Below, one piece after another: positions 20,799 through 26,991 of a DNA stretch of 26,991 nt (its first letter is position 1; every line of letters starts with the position of its first letter). The notes under the pieces were generated by a model. The model was not told where the DNA came from and searched no databases. It saw only the letters and a program-made list of their open reading frames with translations. The position numbers were made by a program, and so were the translations under genes. Where the stretch lies: positions 1-26,991 of IMG/VR virus record IMGVR_UViG_3300015366_000131; one strand, written 5' to 3'. Source of the stretch: a virus.

Positions 20799-23363
20799 TT
20801 ATTTTTTAGCAGATGGTAGCTTACTAAAGTCTACAACATTCGTAGCATCTTTTACAGCAGCATCAGATTCTGGATTGTATTGAGTATTAAAAGTCCTATC
20901 CCTACGTTCTTTAATATCTCGTTCAAGAGCATCAACCCTAGATTGAGCGTTTGATTTTATCTGTTTCATTTGGTCAGACGCATCAGCTGGCAATGGCATA
21001 TTAGCTGTATCATAAAGCTCTTTGTTTTTTGTTCTAATTTGATCAGCGGCTTTATCAATATTAGCGCGTAAAGCTTCAGTCTTTTGCCAACGCAAGAACT
21101 CTTTATCGCCGCCAACTTTTGCCATACCAACGTCACGTTGAGTATTAGCTTGGTAAATGTCAACCCCAGCTTTAAGATCGTAGCCGTATTTAGTCAATGC
21201 ATTTTTGCCAAGTTCGGCTCTACGTTTAGCAGCTTCTTCCCAGTTACCTGATTTTTCAAGTCGCTCAACTTTATCAAGCTCAGCAATATCTTTATCAATC
21301 TGACGTCTAACTTTAGATGCATCTTTCATATCAGCAATAAAGTCTGGTACTCTGTTTTTAAGTGCATTTAAACCAGCAACAATAGTATTGCCAGGAGTTG
21401 AACCCCAAGCACCAAAAAACTCAGCCATGCGTAATGCAGTAGTACGACGTGCTTCATCAGCAGCATTAGCTTTTTCAGCCATTAAATTAGCGCGTTCTTT
21501 TTGGACTCCAAGGTTAGGACCCATGTATGCTTCTTTTTCTGCAATCATATCTTGTATAGATTTATTAGCATCTGCGTCAGCTGGAGCTTGAATACCAAAC
21601 GGAACATTACCTCCTTTAATATTAGATGTAGGAAGCAATCCATTAGGGTTTGTAATTTCACGTCCAGATTGAGTACCACCAGCAGGACCACTAGGAGGAA
21701 CGTTATTAATACCAAGTCTAGCAGGAGGAGCGGCGGCTGGAGCAGTGTTATCAACAGGAGCGGCGGCTGGAGCAGTGTTATCAACAGGAGCAGCACCTTG
21801 CGATACTGCATTAGGAGCAACACCAGCAGCTCTTTGTCTTGTTAATGCATCCATATGTGGTGTAAGTGAACTTGCATCACCACCATAAAAACTAGATGGT
21901 AAATATGGTACGTCAACACCCATTGCGCGAAGCGGTCTGGTTACGCCAGTTTCAAACGCACCAGCTATACCTCTACCAGGCAAAGTTAATATATCTCTTG
22001 TAGCAGCTTTAGTATTTTCCCACCCATACTTTAAATCAGACGCGTCTTTTGATTGTTGCGCTGCAGCAGCATCATCTCCAACAGAATTACCTTTAGTTCC
22101 TTCATCAAACGCAATAATGCCGCCACCAGCTTTTTGGACACCAGCCATTTGACGCTCAGCCATAATGCGTTGAGCCATCTGACGAATTTTTTGGCTTGGT
22201 GATTTAAGTTCTTTTTGCAAATCGTCAATTGGCATTTCATATAAATTATTTTCAGTTGAGTCAACAACGTCGCCTTCATAATAACTAGCAATACCACCAC
22301 CTGCCATTTTCTTTTCTTTAATAACACCACCAGCTTTTTTAGTAGCGTTAAGAATAGAAGCACCAGCACCAGCTAGACCAATACCTTGTGTAACTTGGTT
22401 AGGAGCAGCCACATACTGGTTAGTAGTAGACGCTTGCATTGGTAGACCACGCAACATGTTAGACATAGTACCCAACTGCATGAGTGGATATTGTTGTGCG
22501 TTAGCGTAGTCTTGCATCGCCTGATTAATAACCTGTTGTTGCTGAGCTTGTTGTGCAATACCTACTTGGTTTTGAGCATTTAAAATGCCTTGTTGAGCTT
22601 GCAACTGTTGACCGCCAAGACCAGCTAACTGAGCGCCCATAGCGCCTTGTTGACCTAAAGCACCCAACGCAGCTTGATTAGCGTTTAATTGGAACTGACC
22701 TTGTTGGTTATATTGGTTTTGTGCAGCGCCAAAAGCTTGGTTATAAGCATTACCGATTAATTGGTTTTGTGCCAGCATCTGGTTCTGTTGATTTAAACCT
22801 TGTTGCAGTGCATTACGTGAACCGCCAAACGCACCAGCGCCAGTAGCTTGACCAGCCATCTGTTGTCCAGACATACCGTATTGTTGATTAGCTAACTGCA
22901 ATGCTGGAGCCAAAGCTTGTTGAATGTAGGGGTTCATATAACCACCTACTTGCTGTTGAAAGTTTTCTGGGGTAGCAGTTTGTCCTAATGCATATTGTTG
23001 TCCAGCTAATGCTCCAGAGCCAAGAGCAGCTTGTCCAGTAAGACCCATAGCCTGACCATATTGAGCTGGGGTTTGAAGACCCATAATTCCCGCTTGAGCT
23101 TGTTGTTGAGCAGGGCTAAAGCCAGCTATAGCTTTGCTTGGGTCATAACTAGTCTGGTTACCCTGAGCATCGTACGTTCCGCCGTACGCTTTATATGGTT
23201 GGAAACCAGTTATGTTCCCAGAATCATCCATGTTAAATAATTGTTTTTGAGTAGCGCCCAGCATTGTCTCAACATATGGCTGTGCGTATTCTGGGATGTT
23301 TGATACATTACTTGTACTAGTTGTTTGTGTTGGCTGTCCACCGCCACCGCCGCCTTTACCCAT
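20799..23363 (-). CDS. Gln/Gly-rich virion protein (probable internal or ejection protein)
   Basis: An 854-residue protein with GGAG 7 nt before the ATG. The start is MGKGGGGGGQ. Residues 80-330 are extraordinarily rich in Gln, Ala, Asn and Gly (many QQ and QAQ repeats). The middle has two short repeats, AGGGIASYYEGD and AGGGIIAFDEGT, at about 355 and 420. Further on lies a 30-bp tandem DNA repeat giving VDNTAPAAAP twice, and the last 230 residues are a charged helical region (AEKANAADEARRTT...). No enzyme motif is visible. Position and composition suggest a core or ejected protein of a podovirus-like particle. Similar AGGGIxxFxxG proteins occur in many marine and freshwater phages without known function. 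Confidence 0.7.
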   Translation of the reverse strand: MGKGGGGGGQPTQTTSTSNVSNIPEYAQPYVETMLGATQKQLFNMDDSGNITGFQPYKAYGGTYDAQGNQTSYDPSKAIAGFSPAQQQAQAGIMGLQTPAQYGQAMGLTGQAALGSGALAGQQYALGQTATPENFQQQVGGYMNPYIQQALAPALQLANQQYGMSGQQMAGQATGAGAFGGSRNALQQGLNQQNQMLAQNQLIGNAYNQAFGAAQNQYNQQGQFQLNANQAALGALGQQGAMGAQLAGLGGQQLQAQQGILNAQNQVGIAQQAQQQQVINQAMQDYANAQQYPLMQLGTMSNMLRGLPMQASTTNQYVAAPNQVTQGIGLAGAGASILNATKKAGGVIKEKKMAGGGIASYYEGDVVDSTENNLYEMPIDDLQKELKSPSQKIRQMAQRIMAERQMAGVQKAGGGIIAFDEGTKGNSVGDDAAAAQQSKDASDLKYGWENTKAATRDILTLPGRGIAGAFETGVTRPLRAMGVDVPYLPSSFYGGDASSLTPHMDALTRQRAAGVAPNAVSQGAAPVDNTAPAAAPVDNTAPAAAPPARLGINNVPPSGPAGGTQSGREITNPNGLLPTSNIKGGNVPFGIQAPADADANKSIQDMIAEKEAYMGPNLGVQKERANLMAEKANAADEARRTTALRMAEFFGAWGSTPGNTIVAGLNALKNRVPDFIADMKDASKVRRQIDKDIAELDKVERLEKSGNWEEAAKRRAELGKNALTKYGYDLKAGVDIYQANTQRDVGMAKVGGDKEFLRWQKTEALRANIDKAADQIRTKNKELYDTANMPLPADASDQMKQIKSNAQSRVDALERDIKERRDRTFNTQYNPESDAAVKDATNVVDFSKLPSAKK
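21727..21786. repeat. Perfect 30-bp tandem repeat (two copies)
   Basis: Unit 1 is 21727-21756 and unit 2 is 21757-21786, with a partial third copy after it. The unit starts GGAGCGGCGGCTGGAGC. It lies in frame in the 854-residue gene and encodes a repeated VDNTAPAAAP, likely a flexible linker. Confidence 0.85.
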
Positions 23364-23365
23364 AT

Positions 23366-23785
23366 CTATTCTCCAATCGGTAATTCATAGCTCATCCATA
23401 CTTCTTTAAAGCCATCATTTTTAAATACTTTAGACCAACCTGGTCTTCCAGTAGACTCAATTCCATCACATCCCATGTCTCTTGCAAATCGTTGCAATAA
23501 AGCTAACATAGGCACTTTCCATTCTTTTAACTCGATACCACCACAAAATTGCATGGCTAATAACTTTCTTTTAGGATAAACAATTACGTTAGTAACTACT
23601 GCTCCTTTAAAATTTCCATCTTCAAATGCTGCCCACAACTGATAATCATGTTCTTTTACTGAATCATAAATATCATCGCTAGTGTATCTACCATAAGTAT
23701 ATACAGCAGCTTTTTCCATAAATGGTTCAATTTTCTCCCAACAAGTATCAATGTACTCTTTAGGAACCATAGATACTTGAATCAT
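23366..23785 (-). CDS. GNAT-fold protein, possible T7 gp13-like virion factor
   Basis: A 139-residue protein whose sequence runs like a GNAT acetyltransferase: an N-terminal helix (CWEKIEPFMEKA), a central strand (WAAFEDGNFKGAVVTNVIV), a helix (KVPMLALLQRFARDMG) and a C-terminal strand pair with GFKEVWMSYEL. The Gly-rich acetyl-CoA loop (Q/R-x2-G-x-G/A) is not clearly kept, so enzymatic activity is doubtful. In T7 a GNAT-like gp13 sits just before the internal core proteins and aids assembly, and this gene has the same relative position. It starts in an ATGA overlap with the 542-residue gene and has no separate Shine-Dalgarno site. Confidence 0.6.
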   Translation of the reverse strand: MIQVSMVPKEYIDTCWEKIEPFMEKAAVYTYGRYTSDDIYDSVKEHDYQLWAAFEDGNFKGAVVTNVIVYPKRKLLAMQFCGGIELKEWKVPMLALLQRFARDMGCDGIESTGRPGWSKVFKNDGFKEVWMSYELPIGE

Positions 23786-25410
23786 TTTGGTATGTACTTA
23801 TCCGCCTTTACTGCAGGTGCTTGTTTCTTTTTACCTGTTCTATCCATCCGTACTTTATCCATCATGCCATGTAACTTTTTAGCACCAGCGTCAGTAGAAC
23901 CATTACCGAGATGAGAAACCACATCCGCAGGAACAACAAACTCTCCATTAGCCAAACGAGCAGGCTGCCTATTGCCAATAGTGGCAGGAATATTATCAGA
24001 CATGCCGTCACCAGGACCTTGTAACAAACGCGGATTACCACCACTTGCATATCCTCCTAAGCTATAACCCATGATACCGCCACTTGCGGCTAATACTTGG
24101 TCTGAGTTATCAGCAGTTTGTTGTTGTGGTTTACCAGTTTGCGGCGCAAAGTTTAATTGCCCGATTGTTCTAGTAGGAATACCGTAATTAGTAGGCACAT
24201 TTACATTAGCTTTTTTATTAATTGCATTTTGTCTTGTAGCTGCTGCAGTAGCAGCGTCTTGGTAACGAGTAGAAGGACTAGTATCCGTAACAATACCTAC
24301 GTCTGGCAATCCAGCTGGAGCTTGATATCTAGAAGCTGGATCGTACATATTTAAAAAACGCTGCGTTGCGCTATACACATCGCCACGACCACCAGGGGTA
24401 GTAGTTAAATCACCAGTACTATATCTAGGTACAGAAGTAATACCGCCTTCCGCGTAGGAAGAACCTGCCATACCCGAGTAATTAGGTTTGTACTGGTAAT
24501 CAGAAGGGTTAGGATGAGTGCCTTGAAAGTTAGGCGAAAAACGATAAGGGCTATAAAATCCACCAGTATTTTGTTGACCAAAAGTTTGTCTAGGCGGGTT
24601 TAACATACCAGTAGCATTAGCAACTGCATAAATACCAGCACCAGTCATAAACGGATGTTTATCTACAAAATTACTAAAGCCATCCATAAACCCACTTTCA
24701 GGAGTTGTAGGTGCTAGATTAGCTAAAGATGGGTTTACTCCAGTGCCAAGAGGGCCACCACTTATACCACCGCCAGGCGCAGTACCAGGATTAATTCCAT
24801 ACGGTTGTGAAGGCGCAGACAATGTACCTGGAGATATAGTTTGAGTACCAATTCCAGGTGGGTTTGGTTTTAATCCTTGCCCAAGATTTTCAGTACCACT
24901 AGGAGCAGAAGGAGCTGGAGCGTTACCACTAGCTTGCAATACTTCTGAACTTAATTCTTGATTTGGAACAAACTGATTAGTATCAATAGCATTTTTCCAC
25001 GCAGTATAGTCAGGATTTACACCTACATCAGTTACAGGACCTCCAGGAACGTTAGCGCTTGCTATTTGGTTAATACCAGCAGATGGGGCTTCTGGCAAAG
25101 CTGCGCCAGTTTGAACAGCGCTTGGAGTAGCGGAAGTAATACCAGCGCCAGCACCTTCACCACCAGCTATAACACCTTCAGCTGCGGGAGTAACGGCTTG
25201 TTGCACTACAGCAGGGGCAATTTCAGAACCTAATGCAGAACCAAGAGTAGATGCACCAGCGCCTAGTTCTGGTAAAGCAAACCCTGCACCTTCAAAAGTA
25301 CTACTTAAAAAAGCATCCGTTGCTAACGGCATTAATTCTAATGCGGCATCTGTTCCTATAGCGTCTATTGCGCCCTCAGCTAAAATTGTTCCGCTAATCT
25401 CAAATGCCAT
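23782..25410 (-). CDS. Virion-type protein with Gly/Pro-rich middle and conserved C-terminal domain
   Basis: A 542-residue protein. The frame extends 11 residues further, but GGGAGA 5 nt before the ATG at 25410 (MAFEISG...) fixes the start. Residues 1-260 are Ala/Gly/Pro/Ser-rich and low in charge. A short hydrophobic segment (FMTGAGIYAVANATGML) follows near 275. The C-terminal 90 residues (DGMSDNIPATIGN..., ARLANGEFVVPADVVSHLGNG, GAKKLHGMMDKVR) form a pattern I know from structural proteins of many podo- and siphoviruses, with no assigned role. Two Gly-Gly-Ile elements resemble those of the 854-residue protein. Probably a minor head or internal protein. Confidence 0.7.
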   Translation of the reverse strand: MAFEISGTILAEGAIDAIGTDAALELMPLATDAFLSSTFEGAGFALPELGAGASTLGSALGSEIAPAVVQQAVTPAAEGVIAGGEGAGAGITSATPSAVQTGAALPEAPSAGINQIASANVPGGPVTDVGVNPDYTAWKNAIDTNQFVPNQELSSEVLQASGNAPAPSAPSGTENLGQGLKPNPPGIGTQTISPGTLSAPSQPYGINPGTAPGGGISGGPLGTGVNPSLANLAPTTPESGFMDGFSNFVDKHPFMTGAGIYAVANATGMLNPPRQTFGQQNTGGFYSPYRFSPNFQGTHPNPSDYQYKPNYSGMAGSSYAEGGITSVPRYSTGDLTTTPGGRGDVYSATQRFLNMYDPASRYQAPAGLPDVGIVTDTSPSTRYQDAATAAATRQNAINKKANVNVPTNYGIPTRTIGQLNFAPQTGKPQQQTADNSDQVLAASGGIMGYSLGGYASGGNPRLLQGPGDGMSDNIPATIGNRQPARLANGEFVVPADVVSHLGNGSTDAGAKKLHGMMDKVRMDRTGKKKQAPAVKADKYIPK

Positions 25411-25411
25411 A

Positions 25412-25924
25412 TTATTCTCCCTTGCTTTCCAGCAACTTATCAATAGAGTCCATCAAGCCTACGTCTGCATAATCTACAGTCACAAGGTCTTGCTCAACTT
25501 TATCTAAATTCTCTTCACCGCTATATTTAGTCAAGTGAACGTTTACAAATATACTATCTTCTGACGCAAACACTACACGCTTTACATTAGCTTCACCCTT
25601 AATGATACAGGGAGCTATATACCATTGTTTACCAAATTCAGTAGCTACGTAAATTTTACCCTTTAAAAGAAAGTTTAATCCTTGTCTTTTATGAATTTTT
25701 CCAACTACTAAAGTGCCTTTGGGCATAAACATTTCTCTGCCATACAAACAGCATCCATGCTCATTATCTATCTCGGTAAAGTGGTGTGTCAACTTTCGTT
25801 CTTCAATCCCAGACGGCAATGTACCGCTAGAGACAAGTTCATCTATCTTATGCTGCACAGCCATAATATTTTCACGGCGCTTTACAGTGCTTAAAGAGTT
25901 ATCAAGTTTAGCTAAAGTAGTCAT
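25412..25924 (-). CDS. Cupin-like phage protein
   Basis: A 170-residue protein. I use the ATG at 25924, giving a TGATGA overlap with the preceding gene, not the TTG at 25927. Residues 50-130 show a single beta-barrel-like series (GREMFMPKGTLVVGKIHKRQGLNF, then LLKGKIYV and FVNVHL), typical of a cupin, with His residues at HKR and VHL that might bind metal. The N-terminus is helical. Cupin-like genes of this form recur among phage structural genes. Function is unknown. Confidence 0.6.
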   Translation of the reverse strand: MTTLAKLDNSLSTVKRRENIMAVQHKIDELVSSGTLPSGIEERKLTHHFTEIDNEHGCCLYGREMFMPKGTLVVGKIHKRQGLNFLLKGKIYVATEFGKQWYIAPCIIKGEANVKRVVFASEDSIFVNVHLTKYSGEENLDKVEQDLVTVDYADVGLMDSIDKLLESKGE

Positions 25925-26226
25925 CAAACTACTGTCCCGTTATAGTTAACCCACTTAGTTCCATTCCACCAAATAGGATATCCCAGAGTGGTATCAAAGT
26001 AAAATTGACCAATTTGTTGATTAGCAGTAGGTCTTTGGGTTGTTTTGCCGTAATCTGGTGTGGCAGTAGCTTGGGTGTAATTATTAAGCTGGTTAAAGTA
26101 CAACCGTAATTGGTTTAGTAAACGGTTTTCAAACTCGGCACTATAGCTTTGTGGCGCATTTTGTAAGTTTGGCGGCGCTGGATTTAATGGTGTGCCGTTA
26201 TAATTAAGATAGGTTGGCAAAGTCAT
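25924..26226 (-). CDS. Small appendage-like structural protein
   Basis: A 100-residue protein rich in Asn, Gln, Tyr and Thr. The last 35 residues (QRPTANQQIGQFYFDTTLGYPIWWNGTKWVNYNG) follow the form often found in phage tail-fibre or receptor-binding proteins: a DTTLG...P-WWNG-TKWV strand pair. The N-terminus is a proline-rich segment and a helix. Start and stop both touch neighbours (TAATG with the HNH gene, TGATGA with the cupin gene). Possibly a virion decoration or tail protein. Confidence 0.55.
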   Translation of the reverse strand: MTLPTYLNYNGTPLNPAPPNLQNAPQSYSAEFENRLLNQLRLYFNQLNNYTQATATPDYGKTTQRPTANQQIGQFYFDTTLGYPIWWNGTKWVNYNGTVV

Positions 26227-26855
26227 TATCTATTACTCCAGTATTTAAATTCAAGTTCTTTACGAGCAAGTGCAGCCTCTTCAATTGTATTGAATACTTT
26301 AGAATAATACGCATGTTTGCCAACGGATACTTTTGCCATAAACCTACCAGAGCCTGTTTTAGAAACGCCAGTAACCCCTGTGGTGCTATCTGGTCTAACT
26401 CGAATATTTCTGTTTTGAGTTTTTATACCAGCCCAACGACAATTAGATGGTTCATAGTTTCCGTATACATCAATACGATCTAATGTTTCATCACCTTCTG
26501 GTTCGCCCATGTTTTTAGCAAAAGTAGCATAGTCTAACCATTCTGGAAAAACAGTCACCCCTTTACCGCCATATCTTGGGTAGTCTTTATCTTTTGGGTT
26601 AGTACATCTTCTAATCATTGCTCGCCATGTATTGTAAGAACTCTTATTCCATCCACCATGTTTTGTAATAGCTTCTTTTAAAGCACAACCACACGATGTT
26701 GTATTACCTGTTACTAAACTTCCTGAATCTGTTTGTGTTTCGTTACCGCAATCACAACGGCATTTCCATAATACTTTTTTACTTTTTGTTCTACCAGCTT
26801 GCTCTACAACTGTTAATCTTCCAAACTTCTGTCCTGTACGGTCTACTAGTTTCAT
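26226..26855 (-). CDS. HNH-AP2 homing-endonuclease-like protein
   Basis: A 209-residue protein with three parts. Residues 28-57 form a Cys-rich ribbon (C32, C34, C36, C55, C57). Residues 75-150 match the phage HNH family with YNTWRAMIRRC, a YGGKGV turn and LDRIDVYGNYEPSNCRW; the two Asn and the D-R-I-D core fit the catalytic region. Residues 158-205 are an AP2-type DNA-binding domain (TGVTGVSKTG...KVFNTIEEAALARKELE). Such proteins spread by cutting DNA at gene-free sites and often sit as extra genes in phage operons. AAGGAGAA precedes the ATG, and a dedicated promoter lies upstream. It is flanked by structural genes. Confidence 0.85.
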   Translation of the reverse strand: MKLVDRTGQKFGRLTVVEQAGRTKSKKVLWKCRCDCGNETQTDSGSLVTGNTTSCGCALKEAITKHGGWNKSSYNTWRAMIRRCTNPKDKDYPRYGGKGVTVFPEWLDYATFAKNMGEPEGDETLDRIDVYGNYEPSNCRWAGIKTQNRNIRVRPDSTTGVTGVSKTGSGRFMAKVSVGKHAYYSKVFNTIEEAALARKELEFKYWSNR

Positions 26856-26878
26856 AATGTTCTCCTTGTGGAGTTATC

Positions 26879-26887
26879 ATTATATCA
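26879..26887 (-). promoter_or_regulatory. Extended -10 promoter for the HNH-AP2 gene
   Basis: Read on the - strand, TG-A-TATAAT gives a perfect -10 hexamer (26884 down to 26879) with a TG extension. The -35 region 17 nt away (TGTTCA) is weak, as is usual with an extended -10. The likely start of transcription is near 26872, 17 nt before the ATG. Confidence 0.65.
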
Positions 26888-26908
26888 CCATTTGTACAGA
26901 CTGAACAT

Positions 26909-26989
26909 TTACCTTCTGCCGTCTAGTCTAATATCAATACGAGGCGCTCCCAACTGCCAAGCTACTCCAGTACCAGTAGATTCAATCCG
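26909..26989 (-). CDS. 3' end of a structural-type gene (partial)
   Basis: On the - strand an open frame enters from the right edge and ends in TAA at 26909-26911, giving 26 residues that end WQLGAPRIDIRLDGRR. The pattern (GTGVAWQLGAPRIDIR) is like the C-terminus of phage tail or stabilisation proteins. The start and most of the gene are outside the window. It marks the - strand virion block as continuing to the right. It ends just before the promoter of the HNH-AP2 gene. Confidence 0.55.
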   Translation of the reverse strand, partial: RIESTGTGVAWQLGAPRIDIRLDGRR

Positions 26990-26991
26990 AA

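Noticed and set aside
21545-21823. Leucine-rich - strand frame resembling a membrane protein
   Set aside because: It is a frame-shifted reading of the tandem repeat and the Ala/Pro-rich linker in the 854-residue gene. The hydrophobicity is a by-product of that DNA.

Overview
The window looks like part of a tailed double-stranded DNA bacteriophage genome (Caudoviricetes), most likely a virulent podovirus-like phage of a Gram-negative, perhaps aquatic, host. The reasons are dense gene packing with ATGA/TGATGA overlaps, good Shine-Dalgarno sites, a family A DNA polymerase with a primase-helicase, very large virion-type proteins, and no integrase, repressor, tRNA or rRNA gene. The host cannot be named from the sequence. 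Terminase, portal and major capsid genes are not here and probably lie beyond the right edge.

The layout is two convergent blocks. Positions 1-14238 are on the + strand (early and replication genes). Positions 14235-26991 are on the - strand (virion and accessory genes). They meet at a CTAG palindrome at 14235-14238 that gives both last genes their stop codon and lies in the stem of a + strand terminator.

Region 1 (1-2893) is a run of tiny overlapping genes. Several are built from shared modules (an MNNEPVA start, a PLYTHP/HPVKELT middle, an RKAQEK end) and carry matching DNA repeats. It continues with an HTH/AT-hook/DUF3310 protein and a predicted secreted cysteine-rich mini-protein, and closes at a rho-independent terminator. 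Region 2 (2928-7753) has a pair of paralogous unknowns, the polymerase (Leu at the position of E. coli Pol I Phe762), a class I-like polyphosphate kinase 2 (PPK2) coupled to it by a GTGA overlap, a basic small protein, a stand-alone sigma-region-4-like HTH protein, a Cas4/RecB-like nuclease with a probable Fe-S cluster, and an HNH-like protein. Region 3 (7921-11143) has an SNF2-type helicase, a conserved unknown, a Cys4 protein that may bind ssDNA, and an HTH protein, ending at a second terminator. Region 4 (11157-14238) has an AEP-type primase fused to a helicase domain, then a small protein.

The - strand block, read in its direction of transcription, holds the end of a structural gene, an HNH-AP2 homing-endonuclease-like gene with its own extended -10 promoter, a small appendage-like protein, a cupin-like protein, a 542-residue virion-type protein, a GNAT-like protein, an 854-residue Gln/Gly-rich protein and a 2184-residue zincin-bearing protein. 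The last three resemble in order the T7 internal/ejected protein block (gp13 to gp16).

The most notable point is the phage-borne PPK2 in the replication operon. It could regenerate nucleoside triphosphates from host polyphosphate to feed DNA synthesis. This is an inference from family and context.
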